Below are positions 13,157 to 28,800 of a DNA stretch of 64,000 nucleotides, piece after piece (position 1 is the first letter of the stretch; each line of letters starts with the position of its first letter). Origin of the DNA: Ricinus communis (Eukaryota > Streptophyta > Magnoliopsida > Malpighiales > Euphorbiaceae); assembly GCF_019578655.1 (NCBI RefSeq), contig NC_063257.1, forward strand, positions 3,472,001-3,536,000, written 5' to 3'. A model generated the notes under the pieces. The model was given only the letters and a program-made list of their open reading frames with translations. It had not been told where the DNA came from and ran no database searches. The position numbers and the translations under genes were made by a program.

Positions 13157-15700
13157 TTGTATAAAAGAATATTTTATTAATATTTTTATTATTTTAAAAT
13201 TTTATTTATATATAATGTATCTTATTTTTAATTGTTATTATTTTATCTAATAATTAATTAATAGTCAACATTTTTTTAATTATAATTTTTCTATAGTTAT
13301 AAGTTTTTTATTTAATTCTTCGGACGTATAATTATTCTGCTTTTCTACCGATTGAATTTCAACATGAATATTGTTGGAAAGCCACGAATCAATAAAAATG
13401 TTAATGACCTATTTGGTTTTTCCCTGTGGAGGCATGAGCATTTGAACCAACCTCATGCACTTATTATGGAAGATAGAACCATAACTGCATTTTGTACTTT
13501 AATTACAAATTGCATTTACGAAAAATGAGATTGCCGTTGCCTAATAGAATTGTAAACTAAGAAGATATTAAACAGAAAAAAAAAAAAAAAAGTCAATTAA
13601 GCCACATCTTTCTTCATATTGTCGTGAAAGGAACCGCCTTCTATTACTGTCGTTACTTTAGGCATGTTGTAAAAATTTCCACCACATACTTTTGTTTTCT
13701 TTAATAATTTCCCACCCACTTCCCAATAAAATATCAAATGAAACCAATCCTGAGCACTCGAAGTGAAATGCGATACTCCTGTTCTATTCAATATAAAATT
13801 AAATATTTAAATCTGTGTTTAATTTCATGTATTTGAAGCTTCAGATTTAGATTTGAACTTGAAACAATCTCTGTAGTGTTTTAATTTATTAAACATTTTT
13901 CCTTATAAGTTTTTCAATTGAAATATTTTATTAAGCTTTCAAAAAACTAGTACACCTTATTAAGTCTTTGTTTAAGCAAAAAAACAAAAAGCAAGGAAAA
14001 TTATTAAAAGCAAAAGAAGAAAATTGAGGAGAATATTAAATATTTATTTGAAATAGTCATGTCAAAAGGCTATCAAAAAGAAATATCTTTCAATCAGCGA
14101 CATGTACAACTTTTCGTATGATCAGAAGGTATCTATTTTTATTTTTCTTGTCCATTCATAAATTAATATTATTAAAGATTCAAAGAATAACCCACCGCAT
14201 GGCCCATCAAGTTTGCAATTTCAAAGCTTTCTTTTTATTCTCGTCATTATGGATTCTTCTGCTACATAGATTTTTTTTTAAATAAAAATAGTAAATGTAA
14301 AAGCTTTTTCCTTCCAAAGCTTTCTTTTCATTTTATTTTTCTTTTATGTAAAATCTTTTTGATAATATATAGTTGTATTTGGCCGTTGCATATATGGACC
14401 TGAAAATGACTTGTGGCCTTGAGATGAGTAAGAATTTAAAAATACTACCAAACATTTGTTGTGCTAGTGATTAATTCTTTTTGGCCATTCAAACCACAAA
14501 TAAAGAAATAGATTAATGCTGTTCCTGTCAGGCAATAGCAAGGCACAATAATTCACGCCATATGATAATGTTTGTTTCTTAAATCTGTTTACTATATCCC
14601 CTCTTTCTTCTTTGTTAGATATATATATATATAGTTTATATCCAATGCAAGCTAGTCATATGACTCGCCGTTCTGTGACAGACCTATCAGTATTACCTTA
14701 CACTTTTTGTACCGTTTAGACTACTTGGGCTTCCTCAGTACTAACAATCTCTTGCTATTGATAAAATTCACTATTAAAAGTTGTTTATGAGAAAGAAAAA
14801 AAGCTTTTCAGAAGGGTTTTAATTCTACAAGTTAATTAGTGAGTAAATTTACAATGATAACCGCGCATGAACAAAACTGAGAAAGCGAAAGAGGGGCGAA
14901 ATTATTGATGCTAAGTCGAAAGAGGAAAATACTCTGGCGGGTCCTACTGAAATTGAAAAAGAGGGGCAGTCCCACTCTCGGACTCCCACTTGCTTACTCA
15001 ACCTACCTCCAAATGTCCAGTCCAGGTGACGTGGCCATCCTGTTTCCCTCACTTTTTTTAACCGCATACCATTGCTCCTGGTTATTCATTGGTGCAACAT
15101 CTCTCAGTCCCGTTGAGCTTTAATCCAATCCGACCCGTCTTATTAAAATATCAGAGCCCTATTTTAGAGCAGCATTATTTTTTCCCTTTCAAGAAGATAC
15201 TTCTTTTTAGCTTCTTATAAATTATAGTACACTTTTTTTATTATTATTAATTTTAGAAATAATAGTTAAATATGTTCTATATTAGTTAACATATGTATTA
15301 AGAGTGACGAAGTAATCAAACAATAAAATAAATTTACCGAATTGATATTTTTAAAAAATTTTAGATTTTATTCTATATGCTTTAAAATAATGGTTTGATT
15401 AACTGTTCATCCATCCATATATATATATTATAATATAATTTTAACACATACTGATAGAATAATGTAATGACGCTATTTTAAAAAAAATATTATATCAATT
15501 ATATTTTTATTGGTTAATTAAAGAAAATTAAAAAATTTCAAATTATTATTTTTATTAAAATTTGCAGCTCTATAAAACTATTTAATAGAGGTTTAAAAAG
15601 AACAATAATAACAAATTTATTTTGCAAGTCTTGTACAAATTAAAAGTGGGCTATTTCTTTTGGGAGATAAAGTATTGTACCCACATCTGCCTCACAAAAT
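12741..15700. other. AT-rich spacer
   Basis: No gene is supported. It holds a long TA microsatellite (13099-13154), a short one near 14620, and a somewhat less AT-rich patch at 14870-15130 with overlapping short frames on both strands but no recognisable product. Confidence 0.55.
13099..13154. repeat. (AT)n microsatellite
   Basis: About 56 bases of perfect AT dinucleotide, the longest simple repeat in the window. Confidence 0.97.
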
Positions 15701-15721
15701 AAGCGCGTGAACATCAGTTGC

Positions 15722-15965
15722 TTGACCACCGCTCCTAGTTCCCTGGGACTGGTTGTGGCCTCCCATCTCAGCCAATCAAAGGACGTCCACGTTGGCTCCC
15801 TAGTCTCTGTTTGGTTTCATCCGTCATTTATACTTTAAAGAAAATTTCTAAACTTTCATTTCCCAAAAATAAAATAAAAATCCTCAAATTTATTTTACCA
15901 AATCCCCAATGGCTTACTATAGATTATGTCAATAAATACACCCTCTCCTTTCTCGCCTTTATAAA
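15722..15965 (+). promoter_or_regulatory. Promoter of the RD21-like protease gene
   Basis: A W-box core TTGACC (15722-15727), a CCAAT element (15772-15776) and a TATA-like TTTATAAA (15958-15965) precede the protease ATG at 16041 by a plausible distance. The GGGACTGGT segment near 15746 recurs at 19745, upstream of the truncated tandem copy, showing that the promoter was duplicated too. Confidence 0.5.
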
Positions 15966-16040
15966 CCCCGCTACAGCTTCTTCATTCCAACATATCAATC
16001 CATTAGCAAATCCACTTCTCCCAAAAAGCAAAAACAAAAG

Positions 16041-18776
<2,736 letters not shown>

Positions 18777-19740
18777 GCAAAAGTTAGGTCTTTGAGGCAG
18801 TAGATGGTAGAATGAAGAAGGGATAGAAGTATCACACCAGTTGCTAATGCTGTCCTTCTTGGTTTCTACGAAGCTGCATGTCTTCATACCAGCATTGAGA
18901 TGGATGGTGCACTAAAGCTTATTAGCCAGATGCTGAAGGTGTAAATAGCTTCTTCCTAATTTATGATGTTGCATTTTAAAAACAGATTCCCTTGCACTAT
19001 CCATTTGTAAATGTATCATTTAGCAAATATGGCTTTCATGATTTGGTTTGTCACAATTCCTATGATATTCTGAATTTGCAAAACATCGATGACATTTATC
19101 TTTTCTGCGTAATTAGAATTATTATTAAATATGTGATTCAATTCACTTTTTTTACCTTTTTTATGTTTATATAAGTGAAAGGGCAATCATATGTAATTAT
19201 TATCTAATTGATAATTTATAGATTATATTTGTCGCATTTTAAAATTAATGAAGAGCAAATATTTTATGACATTCAAACTAAATCAAAAATTTTACTTTCT
19301 AAAATAATAAATTTTTTGTATTAAATACCTTTAATTTTTATGATAATTTGAGAAATATACTTTTATGGAAGATAAATTTGTGTAAAAATAAGAGTCTAGT
19401 TTTGTGTGAATATTTATAAATACCATCTAAGGGTTGTTTTATTACTTATATTTTTATTTCTATTTTCTTGGAAATAATAGTTTAATGTTTTAGCAAATAG
19501 TATTTTCCGTTTAATTTTCTTTTTAAAAGATACAACCTGGTTAAAAATAAGTCATTTTTATCAGGAAATTAAATATTATATAAAATAAAAAGTTGGTGGA
19601 TTGTAAAATTGTGTCTTTATTGTCATTTCAATCGTGGTTTGGATGAAAAGGAAATTGCTAATTTTCTTTTTAAAGAAAAAAATAGAATGAAAATGCCTAA
19701 TGGGAAAAACGTCCTCCGTGTCAGTGATTCTCTCTTTCAT
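18777..19740. other. 3' flank of the protease gene and AT-rich spacer
   Basis: The first 280 bases match, imperfectly, the flank downstream of the truncated copy at about 20880-21160, so they belong to the duplicated block. From 19140 on the sequence is AT-rich spacer without a gene. Confidence 0.6.
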
Positions 19741-21180
19741 GGGGGGACTGGTCGTTAGCCTCTCTGTCCCAATTAAATCAGATCCTGCCTTATATTTTTA
19801 TGTTTTAAGCTCATCCTCATTTCAATTTGCCAATCCATTATAGAAATTTACTAATCATTTCCCATAAATAAAAATAAACGTCTTTAAATTATGAAAATTA
19901 CATGCTCTCTTTAGTCTATATCAATTATTAAAATCCTCCCTCAAATGAAAAGAATAAAAAAAAAAAGAAAACAAATAAAATTCAACATCCTCTTAAATTA
20001 AATTAATAAATACATTCTTTTCTATTCTGGCCATTGACTCAGTACATCATTTTCGTTACAACTTCAGACTCATTTGACTAATTTATTATTAATAGCTATA
20101 ATTATTATTTTTAGATAATAATTGATTAATAATATATTTAGTAAAATTATTTATAATTAATTGTTGTTTATATATTTAACGAATAATATAAACATTAAAT
20201 AAAATAGTTAACACGATAAATTTAAAATTAGATAGATGACTCATCATCTAATGCCACTCTAACTAGGAATTTAGATCCATGGGTAAAAGCTGGTTATATC
20301 AGGATGGAGAGAAATACTGTCAGTGTATCAGGGAAATGCGGAATTGCAATGATGGCCTATTACCCTATCAAGAAAGGCCAAAATCCTCCCAACCCTGGCC
20401 CTTCTCCTCCATCTCCAGTAAAGCCTCCAACTTTTTGTGATAATTACAACAGCTGCCCTGTTGCGTCTATGAATTTGATAAAATACTGTTTCGCATGGGG
20501 ATGCTGCCCTCTTGAGGATGCTACTTGCTGTGATGACCATACTAGTTGTTGTCCGCATGACTATCCCGTTAACACTGTCGAAGGAACCTGCTTAATAGTA
20601 AGGGCACCTAACTTTTCTGTCCTATAAATCTTCGTATTTGGCAAGTTATATATTTACTTTTCTTGTTTTCAAGTGAAAGTATTGTGTGGTATATGTAGTT
20701 TTAAAGTTACCGGATGTACAAGTGTCTTTCTATGTACTGATTCTTCTTATTACTGATTTGGGAATTCCTGCAATAGAGCAAGGACAACCCGTTTGGAGTG
20801 AGGGCTATGAGGCGTATACCGCTAAGCCACATTGGGCATATGAGCTTGAAGGCAAGAAGAGCAGTGCTTAAGCAAAAAGGCAGGTCTCTGCGGTAGTGGA
20901 TGATAGAACTAATCATGCCACTTCTTGATGCTCTCCTTGGTTTTTTACGAAGCTGCATATCCTTATACCATCATGTTAAGATATATGGATGGTTTACTAA
21001 CGATTATTAGTCGGGCGCTGATGATGCAGATAGCGTCTTCCCAGTTACCATGTTGCGTTTGAGGAACCGATTTATGTTGGTCGGCTTGCACAGTCCACTT
21101 GTACATGTTATGATTTAGAAAATATTCCACCATGATTTGGTTCCTGAACACCGATCAATGTTACTTGCATCTTGCAGAAC
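19741..21180 (+). pseudogene. Truncated tandem duplicate of the RD21-like protease
   Basis: The coding remainder is 20280-20871. It matches the 3' part of exon 4 and exon 5 of the intact gene upstream. Exons 1-3 and the first part of exon 4 are gone, so the signal peptide, prodomain, catalytic Cys and His are missing. Further damage is visible. Eleven bases are lost within the [10 protein letters not shown] coding segment. The granulin domain has lost cysteines (SCPVASMN replaces the double-Cys segment, and the Cys after DYPV is deleted). A one-base deletion in the last exon (near 20818) shifts the frame. Upstream (19745-20060) promoter-like sequence similar to 15746-16000 survives, and downstream similarity reaches about 21160. 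A promoter-to-3'-flank tandem duplication followed by internal deletion explains this layout. A 107-codon frame from 20304 remains open but lacks any catalytic part. Confidence 0.9.
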
Positions 21181-24121
21181 TTTAATAATATTTATATATT
21201 CCGAATCTTATTCATCTTCTTTTTTCTATTTCTCTTCGTCTCCCCTAAGTTTAATTTCGATATTCATTAGTTCAAACAAATATCAAATGTATGTACCCGA
21301 GAGTGTTTTATAAATTGTGTTACACCACTCTGAAGAAGACTTTAATTCAGTTAAAATTTAAGACGAAAGCAAAGCGTTGATGCTTTTTGGTTTTTCAGGT
21401 ATTGGATGAAACGTGCATTATGAAAAGAACAATGAAAAGTGTTGTATATTGAAAATAAAAATTCTGAGTTCTTTACAGGAAGATGTTGATATATATACAT
21501 GATTTGTTGTAATGAGAAAAATATTGTAACGGTTGCTTAACAGTTCTTTCTGCTAAGGGTATGGGTTGAAGTGACATTTCCTGTACAGCAGGAAATGTTG
21601 CTCCTTTTTACCTAAGGCCTGTGATGATAGGTCTGCACAAGCAACCTAGCTTGTGCAGCCTCTCAGACCTCAGCTTCTTTTCCTATTGCTTCAACATGCA
21701 TCTTTGTTTGACCATTCACGATCTCAACTACATCACAAACTAGATATTTGTAATTAGGTTAGGATCTTTTGCAAAGTACTTTTTGTTGGGTTCTTCTTCT
21801 TACTAGATCCGCATGCCTTGTTTGGTAGTAAAACAAAGTATCTTTCTCATGCGAAGTGTTATGGAAGTGTACCTCAGGACCTAAGAATTCAAGCTTAAAT
21901 TCTCTCCCTCTTTTTACCATAAAATTAACCATGACTTCGTAATATTATAACTTTTTCATAACTAAGACTTTATTTCTATTAATACAAAATATAAATAATT
22001 TATTCTTCTTGAAGAATTTAGTCAACACAGTTGATCTGCAAGATAAAGAGAATTATAAATCAAGCTCTGTATTTGAAAACCATTTAAATACTTAAATCAG
22101 TAAACATTTAGATTTAGAATAAGTGTTTAGTAATTGCATTACTTGAGCTTGGTGTAAGCTTCCAATATTTATAGAGCTTGCTTACAAACATTGAAATGGT
22201 GGGATTAAACTCTAAATATTAGGGCGCACAACTTACTGTTCTATAGGAAGTGGAAAAAGTGGGTGTGACTCTTTTCTACTCATGTAAGACGAGTTACTTA
22301 ACTCGCCAGGAATTTCCAAATTGAAAGAAAATGCATCAATAGGAAAGCAATCTTTTTATAGTTATGAAATATCGTATTCGTTTTCTTTTAACTCAACTAA
22401 TTTTTTAAAAAGATTTTCTTTTTACATAAAATCCACTATATTTTCATAAGATCATTATTTTTCTTGTTTAGAAAATCTTTTTCTTTGTTTGCAAAATCAA
22501 TATATAATTAGATTTCCGGAGAGATTTTAGTAAAATGATCATAGAAAGTTTATCGAATATGATAATTAATTAAAATCCATAGAATATGATTATGAATTTA
22601 AAATGGCTTGCAAATATGAGTCAAAGTGTGTCGAATTCTAGTTTACTTTTTTATACAAAAAGTATGTCAATTTTGATTTCTTTATTTCTTTATTTATTTT
22701 TGTGTTAGATGTAAAGAGAGTTAGAAATTAATTATGTATAAATGGATCTATTAAGTAGTTATAAGTTATTGATCTACTTTAACAAGTACATGTTAGGACA
22801 ATCTTTAGAAAAAGAAACCAATAATTGATTATAGCAGGTGGAAGGAGGATAAACGTAAGCATCTAACAACGACGGCGACCAAATGAATGTGTAATTAACA
22901 AAGATAATATCATAACAGCTAATCCTGTTTGGGTTTGGACACAAGAAAAGGGAAGAAGAAGTTAATGAGAAAAAAAGAAAAGGGTTGGGGTTTAGGATTG
23001 GGGACCATCCGTATCAGTGTCGGGGTTGGGTACTAAATGTCGCACGAAACCATCTTCAACTTGATCCAAAACCTCAATTATCTGTCGTCATTTTTTGTCA
23101 TCATTTTGATTTCAGGGACCATTTTGGCATATGCTTCACCACCACTAACCCCAAAAGGATAGGGATACACCACGGATGTTCAACATTTCTCCCCTTCCCC
23201 TTCTATCAGGGGATGCTCCAGACATCATTAATCCCTGTAATTCAAAGGCATCCCATCAATCATTCATGCCAATACTTTGCATTTTTAATTATAATATCTA
23301 AATTAATGATTAATCGAGCTTGTCTTAATTGATATACCTGATTGACTTTAACTATGCATATTGCCGTCAAAACCTTAATAAGAAATCATTAACGAAAAAC
23401 ATATATATCATATTATTATTACAAATAATTAGATAATGGTACATTATATTATATATTATAGTAATATTTTAAAAGAAGTGAATTCAAATTTATCTAAATT
23501 GATTAATCTTAGCGCTTGTAATTATTTCCTATCTAGTTTCAGATGAACCACTACTTGATTCTACTTCTTTACACTCCTACTTGCTATTTATTCTCATTAT
23601 TTTCTTTATTACAACTTCTTCCTACAACTACTTCATATTTCGTCTAACAATTTTATTATTATTTGCTATATCTTTGCTCTCCTTTCTATAATCTAATAGT
23701 TGGATTGGTAAAACTAATTACAGTAACTCTTGGATTCTGATTCCTATCAGAAAAGCATGCTGCATGCAGAAAACAGTAGTCAATTTAATTCATTTATTTT
23801 CGAAAGATGAAACTAACTTTGGACGCATCAAAACTATGATTTTTTTTCTTAAATATATTTTATTTTCTCCAACTTATTTGTTGTGGGTTTTTTTCTTTAA
23901 TTGAGGGGGACATGATACTAATTTGATTCGTTAAACAACAATCTTATAGTTTTTATTACATGATAGTTTATGAACAAAGGCGTACGTAGATGACCTAAGA
24001 TCAGGAAATATCATCCAACAAAGCAAAAGCCAATGATAAATACAGTTTGGTACTCCTAATTAATTGAGGTTTATTGTACTTTATCCCTGCCTCAGGAGTC
24101 CAAAGCCAGCTACTCCATTTT
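21181..24121. other. Spacer between the protease pseudogene and the bHLH-MYC_N gene
   Basis: No protein gene is supported. A structured segment at 21566-21680 is listed separately. The remainder is AT-rich. A short open frame at 22985-23332 shows no recognisable product. Confidence 0.55.
21566..21680 (+). other. Pair of strong stem-loops, possible structured RNA or element remnant
   Basis: Two hairpins lie within 115 bases. The first has perfect 10-bp arms ACATTTCCTG (21574-21583) and CAGGAAATGT (21589-21598) around a 5-base loop. In RNA it extends outward by G-U pairs to about 13 bp. The second has perfect 10-bp arms CTGCACAAGC (21633-21642) and GCTTGTGCAG (21649-21658) around a 6-base loop, with AGGT/ACCT able to pair again farther out. 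Hairpin-hinge-hairpin order recalls H/ACA RNAs, but box positions were not convincing. No function is assigned. Confidence 0.4.
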
Positions 24122-25843
24122 CTACTCTTGACTAGGGTTTATGGAACTTTTTTCTTCATGAGCAGCATCTAATTGACATGAACAAGACTCCAGGTTTCTA
24201 TTAGAAGGTGGAACTTCTCTTGCTAAACCACAAGTATCAACTTTGGAACTCTGGCTTCTACGGTTACTGTTGTTGCAGTTAACTAGAGCTGTGTCAAAGG
24301 CTTCAATGCTACCACAGGATGATGGAACGACAGAAGGTAGCTTGGATAGCAAAGCTCCCAGACTGCAAGACATGGTTGGCAAAAGAGTTGGAATTGACCA
24401 AATGGGTGCTCCTGCAATTCCATTTTGTGGGTTGTTCCAACCCAAGCTGATGGACTTGATAGGATTGTCGTCGAATCTTTCATCAAACAATCTCTTTTCT
24501 CTAATTATTTGGTGCTTGTTATCATCAATTGAGAATGTTGTTTCTTGGCTCTCTACCATCCTGGTATTGGGTTTAAGAATGTATGGATGCTGGATTGGTA
24601 GGTACGGCCTTTGTATGGCAAAGACTCCTGGTATGCTCTGGAGATAGCTGAATTTCCTTTGTACATTAATCACCAGATTGAGATCTTCCGCTATCTGGAA
24701 TATCCAAAGAGAATCATAATCTGAATTAGTGCGCACTGAACAGCACAGAGAGGGAGGGACAAAGAATGAAGAAAGAGACCTTGTCAAATGAACCCAACTG
24801 AATGATGCCTTCTCTGACTGAAATGATAGCAATTGTCTGTGAATCAATAAAAGTTGAAATAAACTTTAAATGGTTAAGATGTTTGTTATTCTACTTCTTT
24901 TCTTGATCTTGGTTTTCTTGAATGAGCTAGTGAAAAGAACAAACCTGAATGCCTGAATTAAATTGGAACTCCCACGCTCTAGGTTGCTGTAATCAGGAAA
25001 AATTTATTTGAAAACCAAGTTAGAAGGGAAGGGTACACTTTACACTTGCATTGGTTCTGTTAAAGAGTAACATTTTGCATTTGATCCTCTTACAGGCTCA
25101 ATAGACATATTCCACGAGGAGATGAAGTCAGGATCGTTCTCACTTGAGGTTTTTTTCAACACCCATTTATGACTGTTATCTGCTGCAACTTTCCCTACTA
25201 ACCTGCAATAGTTGCCACATAATATCCTTCAATAATTTACCAATGAAATTGTGTGATTTAAAGGACCGCAAAATTCTCACCCTTCGCCATAGTTATAGAC
25301 CTCATGAGACATTTTGAAGAAAACATATGATCCAAACCTCCCTTTCATGTACCCACTTCCTGCTTTCTCACACTCAAATAAATCGCAAAATCCATCCTCC
25401 CAAACAAGAATCCTGAAAGGGAAAGAAAGGTTAACCAAGATGCCAAAAGTTGTAGTAGAAAAGACTTAGTTTTTCAGTATTAAAAAAGGTTACCAGTTTC
25501 TTTTGTTTCCTTTGGAACGATCAAGGGCAGTGCCTCCGTAATCCCACCTGCAACAAAAGCAATGTGGCCTATAGCCGTCAGGCACACGAGAATTTGGACT
25601 AAAAGAGCTATTCCTTAACACTCATTCTGATAACGAAACCAGGCTTATTGGGCTTCTTTTAGTAGTGAACAAAAATGACTCTGGGAATCACAATTCTTAC
25701 TTTGGAGGAGGATAATTCCTAGGCAGTATTCTCCAAAAGACTGCATAAACCCATTTAGAAAATTTAGAAGAATCTGAGCACGTACAAAGGCTTCTTAGTG
25801 TGTGCTGTAATAGACAGTTAAGCATGGGAAATCCACCTTCCAT
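24122..25843 (-). CDS. bHLH-MYC_N domain protein lacking a bHLH (LHW-like N-terminal family)
   Basis: A plant protein built on the regulatory domain found at the N terminus of MYC-type and LONESOME HIGHWAY-type bHLH factors, but without the DNA-binding helix-loop-helix. Seven exons on the minus strand: 25843-25701, 25547-25494, 25412-25281, 25202-25094, 24986-24945, 24836-24780 and 24694-24122, giving 369 residues with frame kept throughout. Seen: the start MEGGFPMLNCLLQHTLRSLC, then KWVYAVFWRILPRNYPPPKW, ILVWEDGFCDLFEC, YVFFKMSHEVYNYGEGLVG, and AEDLNLVINVQRKFSYLQSIP. The C-terminal part (from about residue 200) is low in recognisable motifs and serine/asparagine rich. Arabidopsis members are often labelled WNK-kinase-related (I recall At1g60060, At3g15240 and At5g53900), though no kinase domain is visible here. 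Its role is unknown; a protein-interaction function in transcription is an inference from the domain. A CT tract lies 19 bases before the ATG. Confidence 0.92.
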
Positions 25844-25857
25844 ACTCACACACGCAC

Positions 25858-25898
<41 letters not shown>

Positions 25899-28800
25899 GA
25901 AAGGGAACAATGAGCAAGCTAACACTTAGACAAAGAGTCCTAGTTTAGAGACACATTTATTAAATGAGAAAAGAATTGCCATAACCCAAAAACCAAGCGA
26001 CAGATGACAAATCTGAACGCGCTCTAGCTAACCCATTTTTATTGCGGAGCACTTAAAACTTAAAAAGGGGAGGGACCTGTGCAGTTAGGGGTTTAAAATG
26101 GGTTCATTTCCACATTTAATACGCATTAGACGAAGGGCGAGTGCGCATGTCCCTTCTTGGGCAGACAACTTCTCCTAGTTGTAGATGGAACCTTCTCTCT
26201 TTTGTTTGTTTCCTTTGTGAGTACGATGGGACTATTCTGACTTCTACCGCCCTAAACACATTTAACTCTTTTTCTTTTTCTCATTCTGAAACTTTTTTTT
26301 TCGTTTGCTCTCTAATTGCTTGTATGAAGAAAAAGAAATGCAGATTTAACAAAACAAACCTTTTAACAACTTCTTGTAAGCTAACTCTACAGAAGTGCCA
26401 TCAATTCTGAACGTCGAAAACGCATAATGTAATTGCCATTAGCAGAAGATGTCCCTGTAATTGTCTGTCTTATACTAGCAGTGGTCCTGAAAGGTGTATT
26501 GATTCCATCACTGTGTATCTACCAAACTTTGCCTTGAACATGGCCCGCCCTATATGTGTATAACAAACTCTAACACTTGTCCCTATCTTAAATACACATT
26601 AGTATTGGCTAAACTAAACAGTTGGTATCTCAGATCTTCCATGATTATGCAAACTAAATACAAAATTTAGGGACACTCAGCATAGGTAGCTAAAAGACAT
26701 GACCATGAAAATAACATTTCCTTGACAAAATGGCACATACCCCACCATGACAGACCCTATATGATAATTTTTCTCGACATAATGCATGGGACTAGATTAA
26801 GCAGAAAGAGGCTATAATATATATATACTTTTAGATAAAACTACCTTCCTCAAAGACCATGACAGAATATCAATCAAGTTACAGTGGGTTTGGAAGTTTA
26901 TGTTAACAAGCTTCAACGGCCTACAATTAACCAATTGCACAATTTCATTAACTAAGGCGAAGGAGTTCAATAGAAACACAACTTTCTTGGTACCTACTTC
27001 CACTACTTATGCCCAGGCGTGAGAAATGAATATTTGCTAAAGCTGATCAAGGGAACAGAAGTTGGATCATTTCTCAGAAATCATGAGAGCTAGCTACTAG
27101 GAAACATACTCTTAAGGGATATTTTGATGAACAAACTAGCGGTCAGTGCGACAACTTGACCAAGCTACATTCCATGCTCCAACTCAGCTTCCCAATCTGA
27201 GAGCACCTACTTTTAGCACCTTTGCAGAAAATGCTTTTCCATGGGGAAAGAAGCATCATTACAACTAAAGGAAAGCAATCTACGGTTAGATTGATAGACC
27301 TACAAATGTATCAATTAGTCAAACACCGATTCAGATTTCCACAAAAGAATCAAGCCTTATTTTGGCCACCTGAAGAAGGTGGTTTCCATAATCAGAAAAC
27401 TGATTGGGAAAGCAATGCCCCCACCCCTTTTCATGGGTACTGGTTCATTGGCTAGACTTCCAAATTCCAATTTTTTACCTATACGGTTGCTCTCGATTAC
27501 TTGCATAAAGATTTAGATACCTAATTCCGGTATAAGCTAACTTTCTCAAGCATATAAAATTTTAAAAAGGAACACTTGTTCATTTCTCTGCACTTAAGTA
27601 AACCTAATTACCTTAAAAATTTAATTATTTTATAAAGCTGGGCATCCATAGCCATAATAAATGAAATCAGCATCTAAGGTGTGTCATACTATAGACCCAC
27701 AAAATATCGCCAGTCAATTCACATTTATTACCCAAAAGATAATCTCACCAACTCAACACAATAAACTTTAGATTTTCACTTTAGAAAAATAAAGGAGGCA
27801 CCATATAAACTAGCAATTTTACCGCAAACTGCACAATTGTAATCCTCCAATTAAAGTAAACTTGCAAAGTAAAATGGGAGGGTGGGCAATGAAAGGTGAT
27901 ATCAACATCTGCATTAGAAACGCAGAAGATATTGGTCCAGGTTGAAAAACACAAGATAGGGTTATGGTGCCCCATGGTGGGGGGCGGGTCAATTTAATGA
28001 CAGCTACACGTAGTAAGGCAAAAGAGCATCCCATTCCTTTGAAAAAGGACAACAGCACGGCACTCACCGCCCACAATTATCACACTCCCCTTATTTTCCT
28101 TATCTCTTTGGATTGAACATTTCAATAATAAGCTTCCATTGGTGCAAATCTTTACGCCATCTCATCCAACAGGAAGCCATATCCATTCTATGCTGTGTTC
28201 ATTGCCCTACTTCTGTTGCATTTCTGTGCAGGCATCTTTCACGCTGCCACAAATAAATATGATCAAGTGTTTTCCGCTTGAGCTATAATCCAGTGTATGA
28301 GTATAAAGGTTTTATTACTTGTGATTTCTCACTCTCAATTCTGGCAATCAAGATCATAGAGAGTACCAATTACGAGCTAAAAGTATTTTATTTGCAAGAC
28401 TTAACGAAAGCGTCATATTTACAATTACATTTGGAAAACCAATTCATTCAATCATATTTTACAGTTATATTGGGAAAACCAATTAATGCAACATTGAACT
28501 GAAGTAATTCAACTCAAAATACACCTTAAGGTCATATATACAGCGAATACGAAGAAGAGGAACATAAGTAAGCTAGAGAATCACTAAAATTTAGTTTTTA
28601 TTCATTAACAACTGCAATATTTAATTAAGAATACATATTAGTGTAAGCTAATTGAGCTCAACTAAATTTTATAAACCTCAGTACAATGAGAATCATTCAA
28701 TTTCAAGAGCCGAAATGTCCAAAGATCGAAACACTTCTTCTTTCAATGGTTTTTCTCGGCAACCAAGCAGAGAAGAGAAAGAAAGCAAAGGAGGACAGCG

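Noticed and set aside
24243..24647. 134-codon plus-strand frame
   Set aside because: Antisense to exon 7 of the bHLH-MYC_N gene, with no independent support.
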